A DNA stretch of 64,000 nt from JBKCUI01 sp052161625 (GCA_052161625.1 CP197412.1), one strand, 5' to 3'; shown: positions 44,276 to 53,777, counted from the stretch's first letter. Made by a program: numbers and translations. The notes: generated by a model not told the origin, from the sequence alone.

Positions 44276-45811
44276 ATGCTTCAAAATCATTCATCTCGAT
44301 CCGCAAAAATGCCATCCTGGCAGCGACTGTTGCGATGGTCGATTGCCAGCATCGTCGGAATCCATAGTGCTACGACCGTCCTCGCTCAATCCCCCACCCC
44401 TGGCTACGGTAGCTATCCGGTCCCTGCAACAGGGAACTACGGTGCACCCCCTGGCTTCAATTCGAATCCAGGTGCACCCGTTGGCTCTCCTTATACAACG
44501 CTTCCCAATGGAGTGGTGGCACCGGTTCAAACCACGGCCGCTTATCCAGCCCCCATTCCTCAACAATCCTACGCTCCGCAGACCGGTTTTGTCCCCGCTG
44601 ATAACAATCGGTTCAATCAGCCTCTCGCCACGCCGGGACCGATGAATCAGCCTCTTCCTCCGCTGAATCAGCCTTGGCAACTCGAACCCAATACTACTTT
44701 TCTTCAAGGAGCTCCCTTTGGTTACAACCCTTCTATTCGTGATGTACCTGTGGACGTTTATGTCCAAGAGGGGCAAACCGGTCGATTCTCCCTCGGAGGA
44801 TCGGTAAACAGTGACTTAGGGGTTGCTGCCCAAATCGTTCTCGAAGAACGCAACTTTGACATTCGAGCTTGGCCCAACTCCCGCACGGGATTCTTCAATG
44901 GTGCCTTCCGCGGCGCGGGTCAAAACTTTCGCGTAGAGCTGATGCCCGGCAACAACGTGCAACGATACACCGTGAACTGGACAGAACCGAATCTATTCGG
45001 CTATTCTCCCTTTAGCCTTTCGGTGGGGGGATTCTACTTCACTCGATTCTTCGAGGATTGGTCGGAGCAGCGATTGGGGGGCCGCGTCGGTCTCGGTTAT
45101 GAAATCTCGCCCGACCTCTCGCTCACGACGGAGCTGACAGGACAAGACGTGAAGATCTTCGATCCAGCGGTCAACACGGTTCCTGCACTCAATCGTGTCC
45201 TCGGGAGCAATGACTTGTACACGGGACGAGTACGTCTGACGCACAGCACCCGCGATAGCCCATTCTTGCCGACGGAAGGGCATTTATTTGAAATGATTTA
45301 CGATCAGAACTTCGGTGAATTCGACTTCCCGCGAGGGCAATTGAACTGGAGCAAGTACTTTCTGGTCCGAGAACGCCCGGATCGAACCGGACGTCATACG
45401 TTTACATCCGCCGTTCGCTTAGGCTTTTCCGGATCCGACACCCCAGTCTTCGAAAACTTCTTCGCAGGGGGGTACTCCACACTTCGCGGCTTTGATTTCC
45501 GAGGGGCAGGACCTGTTGAGCAAGGTGTGCAGCTCGGGGGTCGTTTTCAATTCTTGGGATCCTTCGAATACATGTTCCCCATCACGGCCGACGACATGCT
45601 GCGCATGGTGACGTTTGTTGATTACGGAACGATTGAACAAGACATCGAATTGGATTGGGATAACTTCCGGGTTGCACCTGGGGTTGGATTCCGAGTGGCC
45701 GTTCCTGCCTTGGGACCCGCGCCCCTCGCGTTCGATTTCGCAGTACCGGTGGCTTATGCCGACTCGGATTCTCGACAAGTCTTTTCGTTCTCGATGGGCC
45801 TGACTCGGTAA
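44276..45811 (+). CDS. Outer-membrane beta-barrel protein (BamA/TamA barrel half)
   Basis: The 511-residue protein has a signal peptide (about 12-37) and a Pro/Gly/Asn/Gln-rich linker (about 40-140). A 16-stranded Omp85-type barrel (bacterial surface antigen domain) then runs to the C-terminus, with strands such as GRFSLGGSVNSDLG, the lid-loop motif STLRGFDFRGAG, and a final aromatic-containing strand VFSFSMGLTR. No POTRA domain is present; these are on the preceding gene. The two exported products would have to meet in the periplasm, perhaps through the linker. The ATG at 44276 or the one at 44309 could start it; the choice affects only the signal peptide lead. Confidence 0.86.
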   Translation: MLQNHSSRSAKMPSWQRLLRWSIASIVGIHSATTVLAQSPTPGYGSYPVPATGNYGAPPGFNSNPGAPVGSPYTTLPNGVVAPVQTTAAYPAPIPQQSYAPQTGFVPADNNRFNQPLATPGPMNQPLPPLNQPWQLEPNTTFLQGAPFGYNPSIRDVPVDVYVQEGQTGRFSLGGSVNSDLGVAAQIVLEERNFDIRAWPNSRTGFFNGAFRGAGQNFRVELMPGNNVQRYTVNWTEPNLFGYSPFSLSVGGFYFTRFFEDWSEQRLGGRVGLGYEISPDLSLTTELTGQDVKIFDPAVNTVPALNRVLGSNDLYTGRVRLTHSTRDSPFLPTEGHLFEMIYDQNFGEFDFPRGQLNWSKYFLVRERPDRTGRHTFTSAVRLGFSGSDTPVFENFFAGGYSTLRGFDFRGAGPVEQGVQLGGRFQFLGSFEYMFPITADDMLRMVTFVDYGTIEQDIELDWDNFRVAPGVGFRVAVPALGPAPLAFDFAVPVAYADSDSRQVFSFSMGLTR

Positions 45812-45840
45812 CGCTTGCAAAGGACCGGAGACATAGCACG

Positions 45841-46656
45841 GTGTTCGGAATCGACTTGCCAGCCTACCACGGACCGATCGATTTGCTCCTCTATCTCATC
45901 CGGCGGGAAGAGCTCCCGCTGGAGGAGATCTCGCTATCCCGAATTACCTCGCAGTACCTCGATTATGTTTCGATCCTGCAGGAACTCGATCTGGATGAGG
46001 TCGGTGAGTTCATCGACATCACCAGCCAATTGATCGAGATGAAGGCAAAAGTGGTCTTGCCACACGACGAAGAAGAGACGCCACAAATTCTGTCCATGCA
46101 GGAGCCAGGCGATGGAGTCGAAAACCTGGTCGACCGCCTCGTGCAGTACAAGCGGTTTCGGGACGTAGCCAGTCTTCTCGACGAACAAAGTCGCCAATGG
46201 CAGCTGCGGTTCCCCCGGCTCGCGAACGATCTACCACCCCGGCGCTTGGATGCAGCCGATGTCCCGATCGCGAAGGTCGAGGTCTGGGATTTAGTCAGCG
46301 CGTTCGGGCGAATCCTCAAAGCGAAACAGAAAGCCCCGGAGCACAAGCTTACCTACGACAACACACCGATTCACGTTTACATGGAGCGGATTCACGGATT
46401 GGTCCGCGATCATGGCGAGGTAGAACTCCAAAATTTGTTCGATCTCGGCATGCACAAGAGCGGGTTGGTCGCAATGTTCCTGGCTACGCTCGAGTTGACT
46501 CGTCACCATGGGCTTTTGGCGCAGCAACGGGACGCGGACACCCCGTTGATGTTGGTCGCCGGGCCAAGCTTTGAGGAGGTTCTTCAAGTCGCCGCGGTCG
46601 ACAATTTGGAGGCCGAAGCGGTCGCGAATTCCAACATGCCCGTCATGCCCCGTTAG
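45841..46656 (+). CDS. scpA: Segregation and condensation protein A
   Basis: ScpA is the kleisin of the bacterial SMC condensin and links SMC heads with ScpB. The 271-residue protein has the conserved N-terminal FGIDLPAYHGPIDLLLYLIRREELPLEEISL and the middle LIEMKAKVVLP segment, and ends in the winged-helix region. The GTG at 45841 is the start, 29 bp after the barrel gene. scpB is not in the window. The stop overlaps that of fliG by four bases, tail to tail. Confidence 0.93.
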   Translation: MFGIDLPAYHGPIDLLLYLIRREELPLEEISLSRITSQYLDYVSILQELDLDEVGEFIDITSQLIEMKAKVVLPHDEEETPQILSMQEPGDGVENLVDRLVQYKRFRDVASLLDEQSRQWQLRFPRLANDLPPRRLDAADVPIAKVEVWDLVSAFGRILKAKQKAPEHKLTYDNTPIHVYMERIHGLVRDHGEVELQNLFDLGMHKSGLVAMFLATLELTRHHGLLAQQRDADTPLMLVAGPSFEEVLQVAAVDNLEAEAVANSNMPVMPR

Positions 46657-47675
46657 GCGACAAACTCCTCTTCACCATCGCTACCCGGTCGCTGCAGTTG
46701 TCCTGCTTCCTCAAGTCCGCGGACGATATCGACAATCTTTTGCTGGACCGATTCGACATCGCTGAGTTTGACGCGACCGAGGAATCCGATTTCTTCTTTG
46801 AGGATTTCTGCCGCTCTCTGCGACATGTTCTTCATGACCTTCTCTTGAAGTTGCGGGCTCGCTCCCTTGAGTGCCATCGCCCATTGGTTGGTCTCGACAT
46901 TCTTGAGCAAGGTCTGAATATCCTTGTCCGCCAGTTTTTGAATGTCTTCGAAGACGAACATCAACCGTCGGATCTCTTCCACCAACTCTGGACTGTCCTT
47001 CGAGAGATTCTCCAAGACCATGCGTTCGGTCGCTCGATCCGTGACGTTGAGGATTTCGGCAACCGCCGGTACACCACCCGCTTTCTGGAACGACTGATTC
47101 ATGACCATGGACATTCGAAACTCAAGGGCTCGCTCGATGTCCGCGATCGCTTCCGGGCTCGTCTGCCCCATTTGAGCGATGCGTCGAATAACGGCCAGTT
47201 GCTTCTGTTGGGGCAGTCCGTTGAGAATTCCAGCACCGGTTGCCGCGGGGACGTGGCAGATCACGACGGCGATCGTTTGCGGGTGCTCGTCCATGATAAA
47301 GGTGAGAATGTTTTGCGGATCCGCCTTTTGCAGAAATGCAAAGGGGAGGGATTCGATCGTTTGCTGCAGCACCGCGAGCATATCGGCAGCATCTTTGCCG
47401 AACGCCTTCCTCACCAGCGTTTTCGCGCGCTCCAATCCACCACACGCATGAATCAACGAACTCGGAGCCCCACCGAAAAACTCGGAGATGACCTCTTCTT
47501 GTACCTGGCCCGGGATATCGTCGATTTGTGCAATCGCGAGCGAGACGGCCTCCACATACCTGGATGGCATCTTGGACAACAGCATGGCCGCATCGTCTTC
47601 CTCGAGTGCCATGAGGAGAACGGCGGCTTTTTGAATACCCTCTTCAGCGAGTTGCACAGGTGAGGACTTTAGCAT
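46653..47675 (-). CDS. fliG: Flagellar motor switch protein FliG
   Basis: FliG sits on the rotor beneath the MS ring and carries the torque. The 340-residue protein shows the N-terminal IQKAAVLLMALEEDDAAMLL, the middle-domain EHPQTIAVVICHV (the EHPQ motif), and the C-terminal torque helix region MFVFEDIQKLADKDIQTLL. A charged tail follows. The ATG at 47675 begins MLKSSPVQ; an earlier in-frame start would add 16 residues of low similarity. No other flagellar gene lies in the window, so it is an isolated copy, as happens in planctomycetes, where flagellar genes are scattered. It converges with scpA. Confidence 0.93.
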   Translation of the reverse strand: MLKSSPVQLAEEGIQKAAVLLMALEEDDAAMLLSKMPSRYVEAVSLAIAQIDDIPGQVQEEVISEFFGGAPSSLIHACGGLERAKTLVRKAFGKDAADMLAVLQQTIESLPFAFLQKADPQNILTFIMDEHPQTIAVVICHVPAATGAGILNGLPQQKQLAVIRRIAQMGQTSPEAIADIERALEFRMSMVMNQSFQKAGGVPAVAEILNVTDRATERMVLENLSKDSPELVEEIRRLMFVFEDIQKLADKDIQTLLKNVETNQWAMALKGASPQLQEKVMKNMSQRAAEILKEEIGFLGRVKLSDVESVQQKIVDIVRGLEEAGQLQRPGSDGEEEFVA

Positions 47676-47827
47676 GGTGCTCAAGATGCGTGGAAGGTGG
47701 AACGCAAACGCTTTGCGAACCATCGACCCTTCGTCGCCATCCTGAATTCAAGAAAGGTCGGCCTAACGTCTCGATTCGGCCAATAACATTGCAACCTGCA
47801 CAGTTTATGTCGGCGAACTCAAATCCG

Positions 47828-48340
47828 TTAAGAAACGCGTGACCATGGCAATCGACAGTACCCCCACTGCCCATTGTTCTCGTCCACACCGATCTCCAAC
47901 CAGTCGAGGCGATCCCCAATCTTCACATACAACTCGGACAATAGTTCCCGACCAATCCATTCCGCGATTTCTTCGGCCGTGGTGTTCACGATTGGGAGAA
48001 GAATGCAATCTTCAGCAGGAAAGACCCACCGCTTGGCCCGAAAACGAACCACGATCTCGTCCCCTTCCTCTTGGACAGAGATCATGGCGTGACGCGTCGG
48101 CAACAGCATGTGGTGATCCAATCGCTTGACGATTTTGGCAAGCGTATCTCGGAATGCGATGAAGTCGATGACGTAACGGTTTTCGTCGAGCTTTCCCTGA
48201 ACCTCGCCACGCAATCCATAGTTGTGGCCGTGCAGACATTCGCAAATATCGCCGGCAAATGTAATGAAGTGCGCTGAAGAAAAGACCAATTGTTCCTTCT
48301 GCAATAGGACTCGAAAGGTTCCGTCGTGACCAATGTTCAT
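47828..48340 (-). CDS. 6-pyruvoyl-tetrahydropterin synthase / QueD family protein
   Basis: The 170-residue protein is a T-fold pterin enzyme. The zinc histidines are in FSSAHFITF and LHGHNYGL, and the acidic residue and later histidine are in YVIDFIAFRD and RLDHHMLL. Family members make 6-carboxy-tetrahydropterin for queuosine (QueD) or tetrahydropterin; the catalytic Cys-His-Asp pattern could fit QueD (C in DICECLHGH). The ATG at 48340 or 48343 gives a normal length. It lies downstream of dnaB on the same strand with a 40-bp gap. Which pterin product is made cannot be decided here, so no symbol is given. Confidence 0.85.
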   Translation of the reverse strand: MNIGHDGTFRVLLQKEQLVFSSAHFITFAGDICECLHGHNYGLRGEVQGKLDENRYVIDFIAFRDTLAKIVKRLDHHMLLPTRHAMISVQEEGDEIVVRFRAKRWVFPAEDCILLPIVNTTAEEIAEWIGRELLSELYVKIGDRLDWLEIGVDENNGQWGYCRLPWSRVS

Positions 48341-48380
48341 CATTCTGCTTTCGGGTGGACCGTGGGAAAATCGTAAGGAC

Positions 48381-49856
48381 TCAGTAGCCTCCAGGAGTCG
48401 AGAAGTCGCTGTAGCTATTGAACTCCTCATGCCGCTCCGGTGCTTTATTAAGGAACCGAGTAAAGTCCTTCTCCCAGATTAACTCGACATCGCCCACCGG
48501 CCCGTTCCGTTGCTTGGCGATAATGATTTCGGCTTGGCCGGCATATTGCTCGGCATCTTCACCGCGATGGTAGTATCCTTCGCGGTGGACGAACATGACA
48601 ACGTCCGCGTCTTGCTCGATCGCCCCCGACTCCCGCAGATGGCTTAGCTTCGGTTTGTGATCCTTGCTCTCCTCCGATTGACGATTGAGCTGCGACAAAC
48701 AAAGGATGGGGACATGTTGCTCCCGGGCTAACATCTTGAGACGTCGCGCGATTTTCGCAACCTGTTCTTGCCGCGGATCCTTGGGATTGTCCGGCTCGAT
48801 GAGCTGCAGGTAGTCGATGACGATAAGCCCCAGCTTGCGACCGCCGGATTTGCGCAGCTCTTGTTGGGTGATCCGCCGCGCGACGGCCGCGATCTCGCTG
48901 ACCGTTCGGCTCGGAGCATCGTCGATATAAAGAGGGGACGTGGCGATCTTGGCCGCGCTCGAAATAAGTCTCTTTTGATCGTCTTGCGAAATCGTACCGA
49001 CCCGCAGTCGCGAACCATTCACTTTGGCAACCGAACAGAGCAAACGATCGACTAACTCGACCGCCGCCATTTCCAAACTGACAAAAAGGGTCGGTGCATT
49101 GTCCTTCATCGCGACTTGCTCTGCGATGTTCATGGCAAACGCCGTCTTACCCATGGCGGGGCGAGCTGCCAGAATGATGAGTTCCCCATCGTGAAGACCG
49201 CCGGTCATCTGATCGAAGTCGGTGAAATGGGTCATAACCCCCGTGTTCAGCTGATGCCCCTGCATCCGCATATCGATCCGGTTCATGGCCGTTCGCAATA
49301 CTTCGCTTACCGGTGCAGCAGAGTTGGCGTTGCGCTCGTCTTGGATTTGAAAGATTCGCTGTTCCGCCTGCGATACCAGCTCTTTCGCGTCAAAGGTTTC
49401 GTCGTACGCATCTTTGAGAATGGAAGTCGATGCGTCGATCAATCGGCGCAGCGTCGCCTTGGTGCGGACGATCTCGGCATAGTACATCGCGTGGGCCGCG
49501 TTGGGAACGCTGTTCGCCAGCTTGGCGAGATACGCTGCGCCACCAACAAGCTCAAAGTCCCCGGCTGCTTTCAGTTCATTGACAAGCAGCGTCACATCCA
49601 TCTTCCGTCCGGCTTCGAACAGAGCGATCATCGCGGAATACAGCTTCCGATTCGCATCGTCATAGAAATCGTCGGCCCGCAGGACCAAGGTCAGGTCATT
49701 GGTCAAGTCTGGATTGAGGATCAAACTCCCCAAGACCCCCATTTCGGCAGCCAAATCGAAGGGAGGCGACCGATCTAGGATGTGGGGCTGATCCTGGGGA
49801 GGACCACCTTTGCCGCCATCGTTGCGGTTCCTTTTTTGCGGCGATGTCATCTTCAT
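48381..49856 (-). CDS. dnaB: Replicative DNA helicase
   Basis: DnaB is the hexameric helicase that unwinds DNA at the fork. The 491-residue protein has the N-terminal primase-interaction domain (AEMGVLGSLIL, about 38) and the RecA-like core with Walker A ARPAMGKTAFAMN, LFVSLEMAAVEL, Walker B LIVIDYLQLI, and SQLNRQSE and QNGPVG-type motifs in the C-terminus. The charged, Gly/Gln-rich N-terminal lead is unusual but short. It starts at an ATG at 49856 and is followed by the pterin synthase gene on the same strand; the cysteine desulfurase gene diverges. No intein is present. Confidence 0.96.
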   Translation of the reverse strand: MKMTSPQKRNRNDGGKGGPPQDQPHILDRSPPFDLAAEMGVLGSLILNPDLTNDLTLVLRADDFYDDANRKLYSAMIALFEAGRKMDVTLLVNELKAAGDFELVGGAAYLAKLANSVPNAAHAMYYAEIVRTKATLRRLIDASTSILKDAYDETFDAKELVSQAEQRIFQIQDERNANSAAPVSEVLRTAMNRIDMRMQGHQLNTGVMTHFTDFDQMTGGLHDGELIILAARPAMGKTAFAMNIAEQVAMKDNAPTLFVSLEMAAVELVDRLLCSVAKVNGSRLRVGTISQDDQKRLISSAAKIATSPLYIDDAPSRTVSEIAAVARRITQQELRKSGGRKLGLIVIDYLQLIEPDNPKDPRQEQVAKIARRLKMLAREQHVPILCLSQLNRQSEESKDHKPKLSHLRESGAIEQDADVVMFVHREGYYHRGEDAEQYAGQAEIIIAKQRNGPVGDVELIWEKDFTRFLNKAPERHEEFNSYSDFSTPGGY

Positions 49857-50100
49857 ATGCTTGCGAAAGTGGGAACAGTCCGTCGTTGCCGAAAGTGAAA
49901 GGCTGGCATTCTAGCGAAACGGGGTAGAATCGCGAAGGTGAACTAGATTTAGTAGGGGAGCGACAGGACAATACCTAAATGAAGCGACTGGAATCCCCTC
50001 CCGTGTTGCAAACCACCCAATCGCGAGCTAACCGATCGCGATCGAACCAGATGCTAACCCTTCTAATACGGTAGCTCACCCTCCGAACACTTGTGCCGGC

Positions 50101-51279
50101 ATGATCTATCTGGACAACAACGCGACCAGCTTTTTAGCCCCTGCCATCGCGGAGCGGATGCGCGTCCTGTCTCTGGAGAGGATCGCCAATCCCAGCAGTC
50201 AGCATGCGGCCGGGCGGCGAGCCCGAGCGATTGTCGAAGCGGCTCGCGATCGAATTCTGGCCGGCCTCGGGGCTCGGACGGCTGGGATGGGAGCAGACCA
50301 ACTCCTCTTCACCAGCGGAGGAACGGAAGCCAATAATCTTGCTTTGTTCGGATTGAGCGAGCTTCACCCCGGTCGTATTCTCGTCTCCGCGATCGAGCAC
50401 CCCAGTGTCCTCGGCGCAGCGGATCGATTGCGTCAACTCGGCCGGAGCACCGAAACGATCCCTGTGACGAAGGAAGGCATCGTCGATTTGGAGGCGCTCC
50501 GCAGGATGCTGACGCCCGATTCCCACTCGCCAGTAGCTTTGGTATCGGTCATGGCCGCCAACAACGAAACGGGCGTCCTCCAACCCATCGGAGACATTGC
50601 TTCACTTTGCAAGGAGTATCGGGTTCTATTTCATTGCGATGCCGTGCAAATGCTTGGCAAGGTCCCGGTCTGCTTCCAATCTTGGGAGGCCGACGCCATG
50701 ACGGTCACAGCTCACAAAATCCATGGCCCTGTAGGAATTGGAGGCTTGATCCTGCGGCATGGAATCCAAGTCGCGCCGCAATTGTTCGGTGGATTTCAGC
50801 AACTGGGCCTCCGTCCCGGCACCGAAGCCCCCATCTTGTGCGATGCGTTTGCGGCGACCGTGGAAGAGGCGATCGATGTAGAAGATCGTGCAGGGAAACT
50901 AGGCAAGCTTCGAGATCGACTGGAAACGGGAATCGTTCAAGCAATCGAAGACTCCATCGTGGTTGGTCGCGATGCCGCGCGTTTGCCCCACACCTTAAGC
51001 GTTTCGTTTCCAGGGGTAGACAGGCAAGCCCTGCAGGTGGCGCTCGATCTCAAGGGAATCGCATGCAGCACCGGCTCGGCGTGCGCAAGCGGATCGAGTC
51101 AACCTTCGCATGTTCTCCAAGCCATGCACCTCCCAGAACAGATTATCAAAGGGGGTATCCGTTTCAGTGTCTCGACTGCGAATACCGAAACAGAAATCGA
51201 CCGTACGATCGAAGTTCTCATCGATGTTGTCGCTTCGCAGCGGAAACAGTCCGTAGCGAAATGGAGGTTTGGGGCGTAG
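50101..51279 (+). CDS. Cysteine desulfurase (NifS/IscS family)
   Basis: The PLP enzyme takes sulfur from cysteine for Fe-S clusters or thio-modification. The 392-residue protein shows IYLDNNATS at the start, SGGTEANNLALFG, the PLP lysine in TVTAHKIHGPVGIGGL, and the active cysteine loop GIACSTGSACASGSSQPSHVL (about 332). The start ATG follows TGCCGGC with no strong ribosome site. It is transcribed away from dnaB and converges with the alpha/beta hydrolase gene. No scaffold (IscU/NifU) or SUF genes lie in the window, so its sulfur acceptor is unknown. Confidence 0.94.
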   Translation: MIYLDNNATSFLAPAIAERMRVLSLERIANPSSQHAAGRRARAIVEAARDRILAGLGARTAGMGADQLLFTSGGTEANNLALFGLSELHPGRILVSAIEHPSVLGAADRLRQLGRSTETIPVTKEGIVDLEALRRMLTPDSHSPVALVSVMAANNETGVLQPIGDIASLCKEYRVLFHCDAVQMLGKVPVCFQSWEADAMTVTAHKIHGPVGIGGLILRHGIQVAPQLFGGFQQLGLRPGTEAPILCDAFAATVEEAIDVEDRAGKLGKLRDRLETGIVQAIEDSIVVGRDAARLPHTLSVSFPGVDRQALQVALDLKGIACSTGSACASGSSQPSHVLQAMHLPEQIIKGGIRFSVSTANTETEIDRTIEVLIDVVASQRKQSVAKWRFGA

Positions 51280-51283
51280 TCGA

Positions 51284-52108
51284 TCAAGTTTCCTCGCCGG
51301 AACTAAACGCTACCAATTGCTCGGCAAACCATTCCGGTGATTCCAATGGCGTCAGGTGCGCGCTGTGGGGATCGATACTGCATTTAGCCCCTGCAATCCG
51401 CGATGCGATGCTTTGCAATGCCTCGGGAGGTGTGATCGAGTCCTCTTGCCCGGCGATGCACAGCACGGGGCATTTCCAGCGAGAGAATTCTTCCATCGAA
51501 TCCGGGCGATTGGCCATCGCCTGCAATGCCCAAGCGACCGTGGAAGGTCGGGTCGAGAACATCATTTTCCGAACCTGCTCCACCAGATCGGGTCGCGTGG
51601 AAGCACTGCGAGCCGAAAGCAGTTTTTGCAGCATCGGGGCAACGGTTGGTTCTGTCCCCTCACGAAGGGCATTGGTCGCTGTAACTCGCCGATTTTTCTG
51701 AGCCTCTGCGTCGTCCGCATTGCCTCGCGTGTTGGTTAGCACGACACGATCGACTTGGTCGCCGAATATCGCCATGTAGCGCATCGCGATGTATCCCCCC
51801 ATCGAAAGGCCGCAAAGGATGGGTGCGACCCCCGGAGCGATGCGATGCACGATAGATTGCGAGTCTTTGGCCAAATCCTCTAGTTCGAAACTGAATCGCT
51901 CTTCACCGGATTCCCCGAATCCCCGCAGATCGGGAGCGATGCACAGAAATTGGTTTTGGAGGCGTTCGATGAGAGGGCCCCACATCTGACTATCCAGCGG
52001 GTAACCATGCAGGAGAAGGAGTGGTTTGCCCTCGCCCGCGATCCGAACTCGAAGTCGTCGGCTCGGTCCTGGAGAGGCAGAAATGTCCAACCATTCGTCG
52101 TGTTTCAT
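51284..52108 (-). CDS. Alpha/beta hydrolase
   Basis: The 274-residue protein has the alpha/beta hydrolase fold: oxyanion motif LLLLHGYPLDS (about 27-37), PDLRGFGES, the nucleophile elbow GLSMGG, an acidic region CIAGQEDSITP, and the catalytic histidine in DPHSAHLTPLE. Such enzymes include esterases, lactonases and 3-oxoadipate enol-lactonase-like proteins; the substrate is not evident. The frame is open to 52252 but that part overlaps the divergent exported protein gene; the ATG at 52108 begins MKHDEW. It ends 4 bp from the desulfurase stop, tail to tail. Confidence 0.88.
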   Translation of the reverse strand: MKHDEWLDISASPGPSRRLRVRIAGEGKPLLLLHGYPLDSQMWGPLIERLQNQFLCIAPDLRGFGESGEERFSFELEDLAKDSQSIVHRIAPGVAPILCGLSMGGYIAMRYMAIFGDQVDRVVLTNTRGNADDAEAQKNRRVTATNALREGTEPTVAPMLQKLLSARSASTRPDLVEQVRKMMFSTRPSTVAWALQAMANRPDSMEEFSRWKCPVLCIAGQEDSITPPEALQSIASRIAGAKCSIDPHSAHLTPLESPEWFAEQLVAFSSGEET

Positions 52109-52282
52109 CGCATGCGGTTCCTGGGGTCGCCCCTCAAAAAAGTGGTCGGAAATGAGTTTTCTTTTCCGATGTCCATTCCCCCGGATTATACTCCCAGTAG
52201 TCTTCTCGGCTTCGAGACGCGGTCGCTCGCCGCTGCGCAAACTTTTCCCCATCCGTCCAGGACTCGATCAAGCGTGAAATCG

Positions 52283-53263
52283 ATGGTTTTTCGTTGCTTT
52301 TTATTAGTGGCGATGGTCGCAACCGCCTGGATGCAAGAAACCGCCTCCGCTCAGGAAGTGCTCGCTTCCGTCCCGAAACCGCTTCCTCCCCGGAAGCTGG
52401 CAGATGGGGTAATGACGGTTGTTCCGCCGGATGAGAACGCCACCGACACGATCGCGGGAAAATTCGACCTGGATTTCGTCGAAAAGCACCCCGAGCTGGC
52501 TTGGACAGCCCCCGAATTTCCTGAGAACAAGCCCTTCTTCGCATCATCCGCCGAAACCCTGCTGGAGAAATCGCGAAACATTACCTTTCGTCACGACGTT
52601 TGGTATCTGGAGTTTTCTTTCAAACCGGTTCGGGTGATCCTTGTCGACGTACCCGGCTTGAATGGCGTGATGGAACGCAAAGTGGCTTGGTATATGGTCT
52701 ACTCCGTTCGATATCCAGGTCGCGATTTGCAGGCAGAGATGGAGGAGAGCAGCGAGATCCCCAGTACCCCAACGATCGTCAAATCACAGGCCGTACGCTT
52801 TTTGCCTCGCTTCACATTGGTGAGCAAGGAGCGGAATTTCGCGATGGATGCCCAAATTCTGCCGACGGCCAAAGCAGCGATTGAAACCAAAGAGCGTGTT
52901 GGAAAACCACTCCTGGATCACATCCAGATGGCTCAGCAGGACATCCAGCAATCCGATTCTCCGGACGACGCCGTGTGGGGAGTGGCAATCTGGACCGACA
53001 TTGACCCTCGCGTTGACTTTTTTGCAGTCGATGTGCGAGGCTTGTCGAATGCCTTCAAAATGAGGACGGATTCCAGCGGAGAGATGCGATTTGAGCGGAA
53101 GACGCTTCGCATTTATCACTGGCGAGCGGGAGATGGAATCGAAGAGTACAAGGATTTGATTCGCCTAGGAATTCCGGCATTCGAAGACCCTGCCCGACTC
53201 GAGTACCACTTGAAGCAGTTCAATCTCGAAGAACGGCTTGATTACCAGTGGATCTACCGCTAA
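52283..53263 (+). CDS. Exported protein of unknown function
   Basis: The 326-residue product has a signal peptide (about 1-23, ending ASAQ). A soluble beta-rich domain follows with WYLEFSFKPVRVILVDVPG, KVAWYMVYSVRYPG and KRTLRIYHWRAGDGIEEYKD-like segments and no catalytic motif I recognise. It ends in QWIYR. The ATG at 52283 gives a clean signal; a GTG three codons upstream is an alternative. The gene lies between the divergent hydrolase and rpmA. It looks like one of many planctomycete exported proteins of unknown role. The export call is firm; the function is not known. Confidence 0.7.
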   Translation: MVFRCFLLVAMVATAWMQETASAQEVLASVPKPLPPRKLADGVMTVVPPDENATDTIAGKFDLDFVEKHPELAWTAPEFPENKPFFASSAETLLEKSRNITFRHDVWYLEFSFKPVRVILVDVPGLNGVMERKVAWYMVYSVRYPGRDLQAEMEESSEIPSTPTIVKSQAVRFLPRFTLVSKERNFAMDAQILPTAKAAIETKERVGKPLLDHIQMAQQDIQQSDSPDDAVWGVAIWTDIDPRVDFFAVDVRGLSNAFKMRTDSSGEMRFERKTLRIYHWRAGDGIEEYKDLIRLGIPAFEDPARLEYHLKQFNLEERLDYQWIYR

Positions 53264-53333
53264 AATCCCCACCCCGCGCAACATGGAATGCGTTGTCGGC
53301 ACACTTTTTTTTGATTGTAGATTAGGTAGATCG

Positions 53334-53588
53334 ATGGCACACAAAAAAGGTCAGGGCTCCACTCGCAACGGTCGCGACTCAAACGCCCAACGACGTGGAG
53401 TGAAAAAGTTCGGTGGAGAGAAGGTGTTCCCAGGCAACATCTTGATCCGCCAGGTAGGTACGAAGTGGCACCCAGGCCGCAATGTGAGCATGGGCAATGA
53501 CTTCACGATTTTCTCCTTGATCGAAGGAAATGTTTACTTCGACCAAGAAGGACGCCGCATCAACGTCCAGCCCGCTGTCGCTTCCTAG
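53334..53588 (+). CDS. rpmA: 50S ribosomal protein L27
   Basis: The 84-residue protein is a typical bL27, with the N-terminal MAHKKGQGSTRNGRDS that reaches the peptidyl transferase centre. GVKKFGGEKVFPGNILIRQ-like segments, GTKWHPG and GNDFTIFSL follow. The ATG at 53334 is preceded by a TAGGTAG ribosome site and a T-run-rich region. The usual rplU (L21) partner is not adjacent here; the exported protein gene is upstream. Obg follows, the common rpmA-obg pairing, but a strong hairpin terminator lies between them. Confidence 0.97.
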   Translation: MAHKKGQGSTRNGRDSNAQRRGVKKFGGEKVFPGNILIRQVGTKWHPGRNVSMGNDFTIFSLIEGNVYFDQEGRRINVQPAVAS

Positions 53589-53741
53589 TTTTTTCTGCGT
53601 CGATCTCATCTTGCTCGCTCGTTTCCAGCCACCCGCCTTGAGGTGGACCGAACGAGCCCTGCGGTAAGCCCCATGGGCGGGTTGCTGAAGGTTCGGAGCT
53701 GGGCGTCGACGGAGCAGCGTCGCGTTGGAACAATCACTGCC

Positions 53742-53777
53742 ATACGACGAGCATTCCGCTCGTCGTATTTCGTTTTA
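53742..53777 (+). terminator. Hairpin terminator or attenuator between rpmA and obg
   Basis: ATACGACGAGC (53742-53752) and GCTCGTCGTAT (53758-53768) form a perfect 11-bp stem with a five-base loop, followed by TTCGTTTT. It sits 40 bases before the obg start, so it can end rpmA transcripts or modulate read-through into obg. Confidence 0.65.
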
